From Pseudomonas putida (lineage in GTDB: Bacteria > Pseudomonadota > Gammaproteobacteria > Pseudomonadales > Pseudomonadaceae): a stretch of DNA of 64,000 nt. The stretch lies in assembly GCF_009883635.2 (NCBI RefSeq), contig NZ_CP026115.2:1736001-1800000 (forward strand), read 5' to 3'. The notes under the pieces are model-generated. The model had not been told where the DNA came from. It worked only from the letters and a program-made list of their open reading frames with translations, and ran no database searches. Position numbers and translations under genes: made by a program. Shown piece by piece: positions 34,253-44,141 of this stretch (within the stretch, counting starts at the first letter, position 1; each line of letters begins with the position of its first letter).

Positions 34253-34998
34253 TCAACGCTCTTCCAGCGCGCCATCAGCTGGCGCATCGCTTGCCAGACG
34301 TCCGCCTTGCGCTGCGGCTCGTCCATCAACAGTTCAAGGCCCGGCAAGGCCCAGGCATCGCCCAGGCCTTCGACCTTCAGTACTTGGTAATAGGCTGCAT
34401 CATCGGCACTGGCCGCGAAACGCATGGCCGGCAAGCCGATCAGCCACAGCACGCTGCAGGGGGTTTCTTCCAGGCGCGCCTGGATGAAGCCCTGGACGAA
34501 GTCGCGTGCAGCATCCGGGCCCTGGTCCATGTTGCCGCGCACCAGCAGCGGCCAGCGCACGGGTTCGCCGATGATCTGCGGCGCATCGGGCAGGCCGGCG
34601 GCACGCAGCATGTCCTTGAGCAGCAGATAGGAGGGGTCGCGACTCTGGAAAGGCTGACCGGTAGCCAGCTCGACCAGCAGCAGGCAGCTGCCGGCGCGCA
34701 GCAACTGCAACGAGAAACGCGGTGGCGGCACCGGGGCCGGGCGCGGTGCGGGGGCCTCTTCCTCGGCTTCGACTGGCTTGGCAGCGACCTTGGGCGTGCT
34801 GCCGGGACGCGGAATCTCGATTTTCGGGCGCTCGCCGGAGCGCGCCGGGGGCGCGGCCGGGGCCTCGCTGGCCGCCGGCGCGGATGGCCGAACCTCGAAA
34901 TCGACTTGCTCTACCGGCGCTTGCGGCAACAGCAGCTCAGGGCGCGAAGGTGCGGCGAACGGCAGTTCGGCGCGCGGCAGCCAATGCACCACTTGCAT
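34249..34998 (-). CDS. holD: DNA polymerase III psi subunit, large pseudomonad type (HolD)
   Basis: Accessory subunit of the clamp loader that links chi (and so SSB) to the tau/gamma complex. Pseudomonad psi is about twice the size of the E. coli protein and has little similarity to it; its gene lies beside rimI, as here. The likely start is ATG 34998 (MQVVHWLPRAELPF), giving 249 residues, though no strong Shine-Dalgarno is visible. The N-terminal WLPRAELPFAAPSRPELLL is followed by a Pro/Ala-rich linker (about 40-105), then a compact domain (FSLQLLRAGSCLLLVELATG to ARWKSVE). It is translationally coupled to rimI and divergent from mksF. Confidence 0.8.
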   Translation of the reverse strand: MQVVHWLPRAELPFAAPSRPELLLPQAPVEQVDFEVRPSAPAASEAPAAPPARSGERPKIEIPRPGSTPKVAAKPVEAEEEAPAPRPAPVPPPRFSLQLLRAGSCLLLVELATGQPFQSRDPSYLLLKDMLRAAGLPDAPQIIGEPVRWPLLVRGNMDQGPDAARDFVQGFIQARLEETPCSVLWLIGLPAMRFAASADDAAYYQVLKVEGLGDAWALPGLELLMDEPQRKADVWQAMRQLMARWKSVE

Positions 34999-35194
34999 GG
35001 CGGAAAGGTAGGCGCGGCGGCGAGGTTCGGTCAGCAAGGCTCGGGGGTCCGGGGTTCGAAACGTCGCACATTCTAACGTTGTTGGCCGGGCTGTGCTGCA
35101 ACTGGTCGGCGGAAATTTGCTGCCTGTGCCCTGCAAACGAGCCAGTGAATCCCCTACAAGCGCAAAGGTTATCTCTCATTACAGACCAAGGGGT

Positions 35195-35223
35195 GAAATC
35201 CTCCCCCCCGGATGAAGTACAAT
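35195..35223 (+). promoter_or_regulatory. Candidate promoter of the mks operon
   Basis: A good -10 TACAAT (35218-35223) lies 35 bases before the mksF ATG, with a poor -35 (GAAATC) at 17-base spacing. The remaining 34999-35194 divergent spacer shows no other clear signal. Confidence 0.35.
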
Positions 35224-35257
35224 CGCCCCCTTTTTACTTGGCAACGAGTAGACGCCA

Positions 35258-36535
35258 ATGATCGAACCAAAGCGCGTCCTGCGCGCCCTAGCTGAGCACT
35301 GGGCTCTGATCGAGCCACTGTGTGAGCGTTTTGACCAAGGCACCCTGAGCCTGGTCGAACTGCGCCAGCACGTAGGGCGCCAGCAGGTCGAAAGCACGCC
35401 GCAGGACATCACCCAGCTGCTCGATGTATGGATCCGCCTGGACATCCTGGTGCCCGTGGCGAAAAGCCCGAACCGTTTCGAGCTCAACGCCCAGATTCAC
35501 GACTTCCTCGCCTATCTGCGCCGGGAGCACCGGCTGGGTCTGTGCCTGGAGATCGAGGCCTACCTGCGCCATCTGGAGCGCCTGGCCGGGCACATCCAGG
35601 ACGCTTTTGAAAACCGCGACAGCGACGACCTGGCGCGCCAACTGCGCCTGCTCGACATGCGCGTGCGCGACGTACTGAAGAAGCTCGACAACGACGAGCA
35701 GGCACTGGTCGCCGTGGCCGAACGGGCCAAGACCAGCAACCGCCAGATCCCGCTGCGCCAGCGGTATGCCGAAGTGCTGGCGACCTGGGACGAATACGTC
35801 GAACCGATGATCCAGCTGGTCAACGCTGACGGCGCCTTCGAACAAGGCGTGCGCAAGGTCGAGACCGTACTGCTCAAACTACTCGGAGAGCAAGCTCGCC
35901 TGGGCCACCTGGTCGATGACGACATGCTCCTGCGCACCCACGCGCGTATCCTGGAGATGCAGACCAGCGCCCAACTGACCCTGCGCCACGCCCGCGAACT
36001 GCTTCTGCCGCTGCGTGAAGAAGCGCGCCGGCACAACGCCGTCACCCGCGGTGCCGCGCTGGCGCTGTCGGTGATCCGACGCAAAGGCATCGATGCCGTG
36101 CCGCAAGCAGCCATGCCGCTGTTTACCCGCCCGCAGAGCACCTTCCTCGGCAGCGCCAGCCAGGTCGAGGCTTACGTCTACGCCCTCGCCCGCTTCGAGC
36201 CGAAACCGGCCAAATTCCCCAAGGCCCACAAGACTCAGGATGGCCCACAACCGCGCGCACCGCGCACGGTCAAGGAAATGCTCGAGCGCTGCGAGAACGC
36301 CCTGCCACTACCAGACCTGATGGTCTGGCTGCTGGAGCAGGAGCCCGAAGGCGCTACCGACGAGCTGCTCTACTGGTTCTCGCGCCTCTCGCGGGAAAAA
36401 CGCTTCAAGCGCGAGCGCCTCGACCGCCGCGAGTACACCACGCAGGAACACTTGGTAAGCCTGCGCTCGTTCGCCCTGACCTCCAGCCGCGAAGCCAAGC
36501 CCGAAACCAACGCGAGCCCAGCCAATGCATCTTGA
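35258..36535 (+). CDS. mksF: MksF, kleisin-like subunit of the MksBEF condensin
   Basis: Kleisin-type bridging subunit of an SMC-like chromosome condensin (MukF/JetA-related). It has 425 residues and is largely helical. The N-terminal part (about 1-100; RVLRALAEHWALIEPLCERF, LDVWIRLDILVP) looks like a winged-helix dimer unit. A long helical middle rich in Arg, Glu and Leu follows (about 100-290), and a C-terminal segment (about 320-415) would contact the MksB head. The first gene of a three-gene operon, it overlaps mksE by 11 bases. A short Ala/Asn/Ser tail (ETNASPANAS) is encoded in the overlap. Confidence 0.9.
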   Translation: MIEPKRVLRALAEHWALIEPLCERFDQGTLSLVELRQHVGRQQVESTPQDITQLLDVWIRLDILVPVAKSPNRFELNAQIHDFLAYLRREHRLGLCLEIEAYLRHLERLAGHIQDAFENRDSDDLARQLRLLDMRVRDVLKKLDNDEQALVAVAERAKTSNRQIPLRQRYAEVLATWDEYVEPMIQLVNADGAFEQGVRKVETVLLKLLGEQARLGHLVDDDMLLRTHARILEMQTSAQLTLRHARELLLPLREEARRHNAVTRGAALALSVIRRKGIDAVPQAAMPLFTRPQSTFLGSASQVEAYVYALARFEPKPAKFPKAHKTQDGPQPRAPRTVKEMLERCENALPLPDLMVWLLEQEPEGATDELLYWFSRLSREKRFKRERLDRREYTTQEHLVSLRSFALTSSREAKPETNASPANAS

Positions 36536-37232
36536 TCTTTCCGAACTGTCCCAGCTCGCGCCGATCTTCCGCGAGCTGTTCAAAGGCTTCCACGTCAGCC
36601 GCCGCGACCCTGAAATGTACGCGCAGCTATCGAACTTCCAGGACCAGTACCGCACCCTGTTCAAGGCCCTGGGCTTCGAACTGGTGTGCGATACCCGAGG
36701 TTTTTACTACTTCGTCCCGGATCAAGCCGCCGCGCAGGTCAACAAGACCGCCCAGCGTCTGTCGCTGTTCACCTTCATCCTGGTCGAACATCTGGCCGAC
36801 CAGGGTCGCGACCCGATGGCCGTGCTCGACGGCGGCAGCATCGGCCGTGACGAACTGCCGTCGATGCTCGACAAATACCGCGACCTGTTCCTGCAGGCCG
36901 AAGTGCAAACGGTCGAAGAGCTGGAAGAAAAGATCATGCGCCGCATGACCCAGCTCGGCTTCGCCCATGAAGAAGGCGGCATCTACCGCTTCCTGCCGCC
37001 AATGCACCGCTTCCTCGACGTGTGCCTGTCGGTGCAACAGGACCGCGACCTGGCCGCCACACTGCACAGCGACCTGCCGCTGCCAGTCCCGGTATTGGTC
37101 GTGGAAGAAACGCCCGAACAACTCAACCGCACCGACGACCCGCTCGACCTCACCCCGTTCGACGGCGAGGAAAGCGAAGAGGACGCCCTGGCCCGGGCCA
37201 TCCGCGAAGAGCAACAGGAGATTGACGCATGA
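36525..37232 (+). CDS. mksE: MksE, accessory subunit of the MksBEF condensin (DUF4194 type)
   Basis: Small dimeric winged-helix partner that binds the kleisin (MukE/JetB-related, DUF4194-like). The 235 residues start MHLDLSELSQLAPIFREL. Typical segments are RDPEMYAQLSNFQDQYRTLF, GFELVCDTRGFYYFVPD and RLSLFTFILVEHLADQGRD. The C-terminal 50 residues are strongly acidic (DLTPFDGEESEEDALARAIR). It overlaps mksF by 11 bases and mksB by 4, so the three proteins are made in a coupled way. Confidence 0.9.
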   Translation: MHLDLSELSQLAPIFRELFKGFHVSRRDPEMYAQLSNFQDQYRTLFKALGFELVCDTRGFYYFVPDQAAAQVNKTAQRLSLFTFILVEHLADQGRDPMAVLDGGSIGRDELPSMLDKYRDLFLQAEVQTVEELEEKIMRRMTQLGFAHEEGGIYRFLPPMHRFLDVCLSVQQDRDLAATLHSDLPLPVPVLVVEETPEQLNRTDDPLDLTPFDGEESEEDALARAIREEQQEIDA

Positions 37233-40060
37233 GCCAGGAACGCTACGGCATCCGCCGCTTCGCACTGCTCAACACCGCCGGCTACAGCCTCGGCCTGTTC
37301 CCGCTGGAGCACCCGCTGTCGGTGTACGGTGCCAACAACCTGGGTAAATCGGCGTCGATCAACGCCCTGCAGTTCCCGATCCTGGCGCGCATGTCCGACA
37401 TGAGCTTCGGCAAGTACAGCCTGGAGCAGTCGCGCCGCTTCTACTTCGCCAGCGACACCTCGTACATCCTCTGCGAACTGAACCTGCCCCACGGCCCGCA
37501 CGTGATCGGCGTGGTCGGCCGCGGCCCGGGCGGCGGTTTCGGCCACCAGTTCTTCGCTTACAAGGGTGAGCTGGACCTGGCCCACTACCAGAAGAACGAC
37601 ACCTGCCTGCGCCAGAAAGAGCTGTTCACCAACCTTGAGCGCCTGGGCCTGAAGGCCTATGAACTCAAGCCCGATGAACTGCGCCGGCTGCTGGTCGGCG
37701 GCCACACCTCGTGCCCGCTGGACCTGACCCTGATCCCGCTGCGCTCCACCAGCGAGCAGAGCCTGAAGACCTTCCGCGCCCTGTTCATCAACCTGCTGCA
37801 CATGCGCGAGATCACCGCCGCCAAGCTCAAGCAGCTGTTCCTCGATGCCTTTGAGCACAGCCTGCGCTCGGGCAGCGTCGACTACATCGCCGCCTGCGAA
37901 GAAGCCTTCCGCGACGTGCGCCGCATGGAGCAGGACTACAACGCGCTGGTCGCGGCCGGCCCACTGGTCGAGGCGCTGGCCGGCGGCGTCGCCCAGCGCG
38001 ACATCCTGCGCGGCAAGCTGCACCGCCTTTCGCCGCTGCTCGACAACCTGCTGGGCACCTGGCAGGAATACGCCATGGCGCGCAAGGAAGAGCTGGTGAT
38101 CCAGGCCGAGCACTTCCGTGGCGAGCAGGACCGCCTGCAGAACGACCAGCGTGGCGGCACCCAGGAGCTGATGCGCCTGGAACGTGAAATCACCGGTATC
38201 CAGCGCTGGCTCGGCGAACTGTCGGTGCTCAAGCACCGCTTCGCCCTGGTCGATGACGTCAAGGTGCTGGAGCAGGGGCTGCTGGCCGCCAAGGACGCCC
38301 ACGACGAACTGGCCGGCGCCCTGGCACAGTCGCGCCAGTTCAGCGCCGAAGACCTCGACGAGCGCGTGCGCGACCTGGAAAAACGCTTGAAGCAGGTCAA
38401 GCAGCAGCTCGACCACGCCGACAACAACAGCTACGCCCGCCTGCGCGAAGAGTTCTCGCAGCAGGATGTCGACCGCCTGATGCGCCTGTTCAACGGCGCG
38501 CTGTTCAGCCTGCCGCTGGGCGACCGTGGCATCGAGCTGGACGACAGCGACCTGTGGGTGAAATCCCTGGAAGCGGTGCTCGACGGCTTCAAGGGCGAGC
38601 GCTTCGAGGCCCCCGGCCTGTCCATCGACATCTCCAACATCGACCCGCCAGCCCTGCAGGCCCTGGCCGACCGCGCCGCCCTGCGCGACCAGAAGGAGCG
38701 CCTGGAGAAGGAGCTGAAGCAGCTCAAGACCCAGCAGCAGGTCGCCGCCGACCGCACCGCCTCCAAAGCGCAGACAGAAGCCCTTTACCAGGAGGTGCTG
38801 GACGCCCAGAAGGCCCTGGAAGACTTCCGCCGCAGCGAAACCCTGAGCGCCGAAGAGCCCGAGAAGATGGAGCAACTGGCGCAACTGGAAGCCGCCCAGG
38901 ACGAGCTCAAGCGCTCCAGCGACGCCTTCACCGAGCGCGTCCAGCAGCTGTCGGCCAAGCTGCAGCTGGTCGGCCGCCAGATCGGCGACCTCGAAGCCAA
39001 GCAGCGTACCCTGGAAGACGCCCTGCGTCGCCGCCAGCTGCTGCCGGCCGACCTGCCCTACGGCACGCCGTTCATGGAAGCGGTCGACGACTCCATGGAC
39101 AACCTGCTGCCGATGCTCAACGACTACCAGGACAGCTGGCAGGCCCTGCAACGCGTCGACAACCAGATCGAGGCGCTGTACGCCCAGGTGCGCTTGAAGG
39201 GCGTGGCCAAGTTCGACAGCGAAGACGACATGGAGCGCCGCCTGCAGCTGCTGGTAAACGCCTACGCGCACCGCACCGACGAGGCCCTGACCCTGGCCAA
39301 GGCGCGCCGCGCCGCAGTCACCGACATCGCCCGGACCCTGCGCAACATCCGCAGCGACTATGACAGCCTCGAGCACCAGCTGGCCCTGTTCAACCGCGAG
39401 ATCAACAAGCGCCAGGTGTCCAACCTGGAAAGCTTCCGCGTGGTGCTGGCGCCGAACAAGGAAGCGCTCAAGCACATCGACCAGATCATCCACAGCGCCG
39501 GTCAGTACGAGGAAGGCGAGACCCTGTCGGTGTTCGACCTGACCCAGAGCGCCGATCAGGACAACAAGAACGAAGAGGCCAAGGAGTACCTGGCACGGCT
39601 GGTGGCTGCAAACCACAACCAGCTGGGCCTGAAGGACCTGTTCGAGCTGGCGTTCGAGATCACCAAGGTCAACGGCCTGCCGATCATCCACGCCGACATC
39701 GACGGCGCGGCGTCCAACGGCACCACCATGACCATCAAGGCGCTGACCAACATGTACTTGTTGCTGCACCTGATGGACCGTGACCTGGCCGGGCGCATTC
39801 GCCTGCCGTACTACCTCGACGAAGCGGCGGACATCGACGAACGCAACCAGGCGGCACTGCTGGAGACCAGCCTGCAGCTGGGCTTCGTGCCGATTCTGGC
39901 GAGCGTGAAGCCGCAGGTGTCGGCACGCGTGGCGATCGACCTGGAAGGTGGCAGTGGGCCGAATGGCATCTACATCGACGAGGCGGACTGGAAGTACATC
40001 AGCCGGCTGGATGAAGTGAAGGCGATTGTGCGGGAGGATCAGGCCGAAGAGCTGGCCTGA
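37229..40060 (+). CDS. mksB: MksB, SMC-like ATPase of the MksBEF condensin
   Basis: Motor subunit of the condensin (MukB/JetC-related). Its 943 residues are much shorter than the roughly 1480 of MukB, typical of the Mks group. The N-terminal Walker A is YGANNLGKSAS (about 33-43). Two long coiled-coil stretches (about 280-450 and 490-620, then 690-790) flank a small hinge-like region. The C-terminal head has a signature-like SNGTTMTIK and Walker B LPYYLDEAADID (about 859-870, with the catalytic DE). A REP pair and the convergent creA follow. No MksG/JetD TOPRIM nuclease gene is present on either side. Confidence 0.93.
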   Translation: MSQERYGIRRFALLNTAGYSLGLFPLEHPLSVYGANNLGKSASINALQFPILARMSDMSFGKYSLEQSRRFYFASDTSYILCELNLPHGPHVIGVVGRGPGGGFGHQFFAYKGELDLAHYQKNDTCLRQKELFTNLERLGLKAYELKPDELRRLLVGGHTSCPLDLTLIPLRSTSEQSLKTFRALFINLLHMREITAAKLKQLFLDAFEHSLRSGSVDYIAACEEAFRDVRRMEQDYNALVAAGPLVEALAGGVAQRDILRGKLHRLSPLLDNLLGTWQEYAMARKEELVIQAEHFRGEQDRLQNDQRGGTQELMRLEREITGIQRWLGELSVLKHRFALVDDVKVLEQGLLAAKDAHDELAGALAQSRQFSAEDLDERVRDLEKRLKQVKQQLDHADNNSYARLREEFSQQDVDRLMRLFNGALFSLPLGDRGIELDDSDLWVKSLEAVLDGFKGERFEAPGLSIDISNIDPPALQALADRAALRDQKERLEKELKQLKTQQQVAADRTASKAQTEALYQEVLDAQKALEDFRRSETLSAEEPEKMEQLAQLEAAQDELKRSSDAFTERVQQLSAKLQLVGRQIGDLEAKQRTLEDALRRRQLLPADLPYGTPFMEAVDDSMDNLLPMLNDYQDSWQALQRVDNQIEALYAQVRLKGVAKFDSEDDMERRLQLLVNAYAHRTDEALTLAKARRAAVTDIARTLRNIRSDYDSLEHQLALFNREINKRQVSNLESFRVVLAPNKEALKHIDQIIHSAGQYEEGETLSVFDLTQSADQDNKNEEAKEYLARLVAANHNQLGLKDLFELAFEITKVNGLPIIHADIDGAASNGTTMTIKALTNMYLLLHLMDRDLAGRIRLPYYLDEAADIDERNQAALLETSLQLGFVPILASVKPQVSARVAIDLEGGSGPNGIYIDEADWKYISRLDEVKAIVREDQAEELA

Positions 40061-40068
40061 GGCATCTG

Positions 40069-40190
40069 GGGGCCGCTTTGCGGCCCATCGCCGGCAAGCG
40101 CGGCTCCCACAGGTACCGTGTAGATCTCAAAGCTTGCACAGTATCTGGGGGAGCCGCGCTTGCCGGCGAAAGGAGGCCAAAGGCCTCCCG
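40069..40190. repeat. Pair of REP-like elements between mksB and creA
   Basis: GGGGGCCGCTTTGCGGCCC, ATCGCCGGCAAGCGCGGCTC and its inverted mate GAGCCGCGCTTGCCGGCGAA, about 40 bases apart, fill the gap between convergent genes. The core differs from the other copies here (GCCGGCAAGCGCGG instead of GCGGGnAAGCCCG), marking a second REP subfamily. Confidence 0.85.
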
Positions 40191-40206
40191 GCGATCTACC
40201 TGGCTA

Positions 40207-40668
40207 TCAATGAGCCCAAGGCAGGATCGGGATCGCAGTCACCGCATTCTGCGGGCTGCCTTCGATCATGCGGTCGCTATACACCAGGTACACCAGCGTA
40301 TTGCGCTTCTTGTCGAGAAAGCGCACCACCTGCATGGTCTTGAACACCAGCGAGGTGCGCTCCTTGAACACCTCCTCACCGTCCTTCAAGTCACCCTTGA
40401 AGTTGATCGGCCCAACCTGACGGCAGGCAATCGAAGCCTCCGCCCGATCTTCCGCCAACCCCAAACCACCCTTCACGCCGCCAGTCTTGGCCCGCGACAG
40501 GTAGCAGGTCACCCCTTCGACCTTGGGGTCATCGAACGCCTCGACCACGATGCGATCGTTCGGCCCGAGGAACTTGAACACGGTGGACACCTGACCAATC
40601 TCTTCGGCCCCGGCCAGCATCGGCAGGGTAAAGACGGCCAGGGCAAGCGCCCGCTTGAGCAGCTTCAT
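40207..40668 (-). CDS. creA: CreA family periplasmic protein
   Basis: Conserved exported protein of unknown molecular function (DUF1022). It starts at ATG 40668 ([13 protein letters not shown]), which overlaps the proB stop by 4 bases. It has 153 residues with a signal peptide cleaved after LAGA. Family segments present are [27 protein letters not shown] and [23 protein letters not shown], with single Cys residues in GVTCYLS and ASIACRQVG that could form a disulfide. In enterobacteria creA heads the creABCD locus; here it is instead the last gene of the obg-proB group and no creBCD is seen. Confidence 0.92.
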   Translation of the reverse strand: MKLLKRALALAVFTLPMLAGAEEIGQVSTVFKFLGPNDRIVVEAFDDPKVEGVTCYLSRAKTGGVKGGLGLAEDRAEASIACRQVGPINFKGDLKDGEEVFKERTSLVFKTMQVVRFLDKKRNTLVYLVYSDRMIEGSPQNAVTAIPILPWAH

Positions 40669-41783
40669 ACCAGCACCAGGTTGTCGCGGTGCACCAGCTC
40701 CGGCTCGGCGATGTAGCCCAGCACGGCCTCGATCTGATCGGACGGCTGACCGATGATCTTCTGCGCTTCCAGCGCGCTGTAGTTGGCCAGGCCACGGGCC
40801 ACCTCGACGCCATCCGGGCCGACGCAGACCACCATCTCGCCACGGCGGAAGCTGCCTTGCACGGTCTTCACGCCGACCGGCAGCAGGCTCTTGTTCGCCC
40901 CGCGCAGCGCCTGCACGGCGCCCGCGTCGAGCACCAGGGTGCCACGGGTCTGCAGGTGGCCAGCCAGCCACTGCTTGCGTGCCGCCAGCATGCCGCGCTC
41001 GGGCGACAGCAGCGTGCCCAGGCGCTCACCGGCCTTCAGGCGGTCCAGCACACGCTCGATGCGGCCACCGATGATGATCGTGTGGGCGCCGGAACGGGCT
41101 GCCAGGCGCGCAGCGCGCAGCTTGGTCTGCATGCCGCCACGGCCCAGGGCACCGCCGGTACCACCGGCCACGGCGTCCAGCGACGGGTCGTCGGCGCGGG
41201 CTTCGTAGATCAGCTGGGCTTCGGGGTTGTTGCGCGGGTCGGCATCGAACATGCCGTCGCGGTCGGTGAGGATCACCAGCAGGTCGGCTTCCACCAGGTT
41301 GGCCACCAGCGCGGCCAGGGTGTCGTTGTCGCCGAAGCGGATCTCGTCGGTGACCACGGTGTCGTTCTCGTTGATCACCGGCACCACGCCCAGGTCAACC
41401 AGGGTACGCAGGGTGCTGCGGGCATTCAGGTAACGCTTGCGGTCGGACAGGTCATCGTGGGTCAGGAGGATCTGCGCGGTGTGCTTGCCGTGCTCGCCGA
41501 AGCTCGTTTCCCAGGCCTGAACCAGGCGCATCTGGCCGATCGAGGCAGCCGCCTGCAACTCGTTCATCGCACTCGGTCGGGAAGTCCAGCCCAGCTGGCT
41601 CATGCCGGCAGCCACGGCCCCGGAGGAGACCAGTACCAACTCCACGCCTGCTTCACGCAGCGCGACCATCTGCTCGACCCATACGGCCATGGCGCCGCGG
41701 TCGAGGCCCTTGCCATCGGCGGTCAGCAGGGCACTGCCAATCTTCACGACCCAGCGCTTGGCGCCCGTCACCTTGCTTCGCAT
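40665..41783 (-). CDS. proB: Glutamate 5-kinase
   Basis: First step of proline synthesis: phosphorylates glutamate gamma-carboxylate with ATP, feedback-inhibited by proline. It starts at ATG 41783 ([17 protein letters not shown]) after GGAAGAAG, giving the standard 372 residues. The amino-acid-kinase domain (about 1-260) carries [19 protein letters not shown] and [23 protein letters not shown]-terminal PUA domain (about 280-365; [15 protein letters not shown]) is typical of long ProB forms. proA is not adjacent. It follows obg after a strong terminator and is coupled to creA. Confidence 0.97.
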   Translation of the reverse strand: MRSKVTGAKRWVVKIGSALLTADGKGLDRGAMAVWVEQMVALREAGVELVLVSSGAVAAGMSQLGWTSRPSAMNELQAAASIGQMRLVQAWETSFGEHGKHTAQILLTHDDLSDRKRYLNARSTLRTLVDLGVVPVINENDTVVTDEIRFGDNDTLAALVANLVEADLLVILTDRDGMFDADPRNNPEAQLIYEARADDPSLDAVAGGTGGALGRGGMQTKLRAARLAARSGAHTIIIGGRIERVLDRLKAGERLGTLLSPERGMLAARKQWLAGHLQTRGTLVLDAGAVQALRGANKSLLPVGVKTVQGSFRRGEMVVCVGPDGVEVARGLANYSALEAQKIIGQPSDQIEAVLGYIAEPELVHRDNLVLV

Positions 41784-41824
41784 CTTCTTCCAACCTATGT
41801 CGAATCTGTAGATACCGTGGATAC

Positions 41825-41852
41825 AAAAACGCCGCTCCTGAGAGCGGCGTTT
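41825..41852 (-). terminator. Rho-independent terminator between obg and proB
   Basis: On the minus strand AAACGCCGCT pairs with AGCGGCGTTT around a short loop and ends in a T-run. It begins 17 bases beyond the obg stop, so proB expression may depend on read-through or its own promoter. Confidence 0.88.
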
Positions 41853-41868
41853 AGTGTACTGCAACCGA

Positions 41869-43134
<1,266 letters not shown>

Positions 43135-43144
43135 TCAAAAACAT

Positions 43145-43232
43145 GAGGCTCTTGCAAAAATGAGCGCGGCGGCCCCGTACGACCGTAGAAACCAACGCCG
43201 GCAACCCAGACAAACAGCTTTGCAAGAGGCTC
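43145..43232. repeat. 88-bp element with 14-bp terminal inverted repeats, rpmA-obg spacer
   Basis: GAGGCTCTTGCAAA (43145-43158) and TTTGCAAGAGGCTC (43219-43232) pair at 13 of 14 positions around 60 bases. It could be a long-range hairpin in the obg leader or a MITE-like relic. No clear target-site duplication is visible. Confidence 0.55.
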
Positions 43233-43242
43233 ACCACAAACG

Positions 43243-43268
43243 AAAAAGCCCCGTCGCATGACGGGGCT
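43243..43268 (-). terminator. Rho-independent terminator after rpmA
   Basis: A 9-bp perfect stem AGCCCCGTC/GACGGGGCT closes a four-base loop and is followed by a run of five T on the minus strand, 18 bases past the rpmA stop. Confidence 0.92.
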
Positions 43269-43286
43269 TCTGGAGCGACGTCGCGA

Positions 43287-43544
43287 TTAAGCGGCGACGA
43301 TGCTCACGTAACGGCGCATGAACTCGCCTTTCTTCTCGAACTTGATCACGCCTTCGATCTTGGCGAACAAGGTGTGATCCTTGCCCATGCCAACGCCGTA
43401 GCCAGCGTGGAATTCGGTGCCGCGCTGACGGACGATGATGTTGCCTGGTTTGATAACCTGGCCGCCATACATCTTCACGCCAAGGCGTTTCGATTCTGAG
43501 TCGCGACCGTTACGAGTACTACCACCAGCCTTCTTGTGAGCCAT
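43287..43544 (-). CDS. rpmA: 50S ribosomal protein L27
   Basis: Ribosomal protein whose N-terminus reaches the peptidyl-transferase centre. It has 85 residues, standard length, beginning [20 protein letters not shown]. The N-terminal MAHKK has no cleavable extension like that of Firmicutes. It lies 38 bases after rplU, with which it is co-transcribed, and is followed by a strong terminator. Confidence 0.99.
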
Positions 43545-43582
43545 GGTTCAATTCTCCAAATAAATTCAGGGGACCGAGGCGA

Positions 43583-43897
43583 TTAAGCCTGGATACCGGT
43601 GATTTTGATCTCGGTGAACCACTGGCGGTGGCCCATACGCTTCATGTGGTGCTTACGACGACGGAACTTGATGATGCGAACCTTGTCGTGACGGCCTTGC
43701 GAAACGACTTCGGCAACCACTTTAGCGCCGGCGACGACTGGTGCGCCGATGGTGACTTCTTCACCGTTGGCAACCAGCAGGACGCGATCGAAGGTCACGG
43801 ATTCGCCAGTGGCGACTTCCAGTTTTTCGATCTTGAGGAATTCACCTTCAGCGACTTTGTACTGCTTGCCGCCGGTAACGATTACTGCGTAAGACAT
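43583..43897 (-). CDS. rplU: 50S ribosomal protein L21
   Basis: Binds 23S rRNA with L20. The ATG at 43897 ([15 protein letters not shown]) follows TCGGAG and gives 104 residues. The frame extends upstream but those residues do not match L21. Family segments [18 protein letters not shown] and [24 protein letters not shown] are complete. First gene of the rplU-rpmA unit, it has a leader of roughly 120 bases from the promoter at 44028-44056, long enough for autoregulatory structure. Confidence 0.98.
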   Translation of the reverse strand: MSYAVIVTGGKQYKVAEGEFLKIEKLEVATGESVTFDRVLLVANGEEVTIGAPVVAGAKVVAEVVSQGRHDKVRIIKFRRRKHHMKRMGHRQWFTEIKITGIQA

Positions 43898-44027
43898 GGT
43901 ATTTCTCCGATAATCCTGCTCACCCAGCGCTTTATATGATGAGTATTGGCTGGCATGGCTGCATGGGGCTGGAACGGCCCTGTGCAATTGCGTAAGGCAG
44001 GTGCTGCCCAGGAAGTTAGGGTGCGCG

Positions 44028-44056
44028 ATTGTACGCAACCCCGCTTTTGCTTGCAA
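44028..44056 (-). promoter_or_regulatory. Sigma-70 promoter of rplU-rpmA
   Basis: On the minus strand, -35 TTGCAA (44051-44056) and -10 TACAAT (44028-44033) are separated by 17 bases. It is divergent from the ispB promoter 30 bases away. Confidence 0.75.
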
Positions 44057-44086
44057 GTCCCGCCCCCGGCCAGCGGGCACCGCGCC

Positions 44087-44115
44087 TTGACACACCGGGA
44101 CCTGCGACCTAGCAT
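44087..44115 (+). promoter_or_regulatory. Sigma-70 promoter of ispB
   Basis: Perfect -35 TTGACA (44087-44092) and -10 TAGCAT (44110-44115) with 17-base spacing. Transcription would start near 44122, leaving a leader of about 20 bases that contains the TGGAG ribosome site. Confidence 0.85.
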
Positions 44116-44141
44116 GCCGCGCAACCTCACTGGAGCAGCCG

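Noticed and set aside
36983..39769. A 928-codon open frame antisense to mksE/mksB.
   Set aside because: It mirrors the real gene in a frame where G/C-rich third positions suppress stops. The product is Gln/Val/Leu low-complexity with no domain, while the plus-strand product has intact Walker motifs.
40061..40206. Searched for a remnant of mksG/jetD after mksB.
   Set aside because: The 146 bases are a REP pair and short flanks; no coding remnant can be read on either strand.
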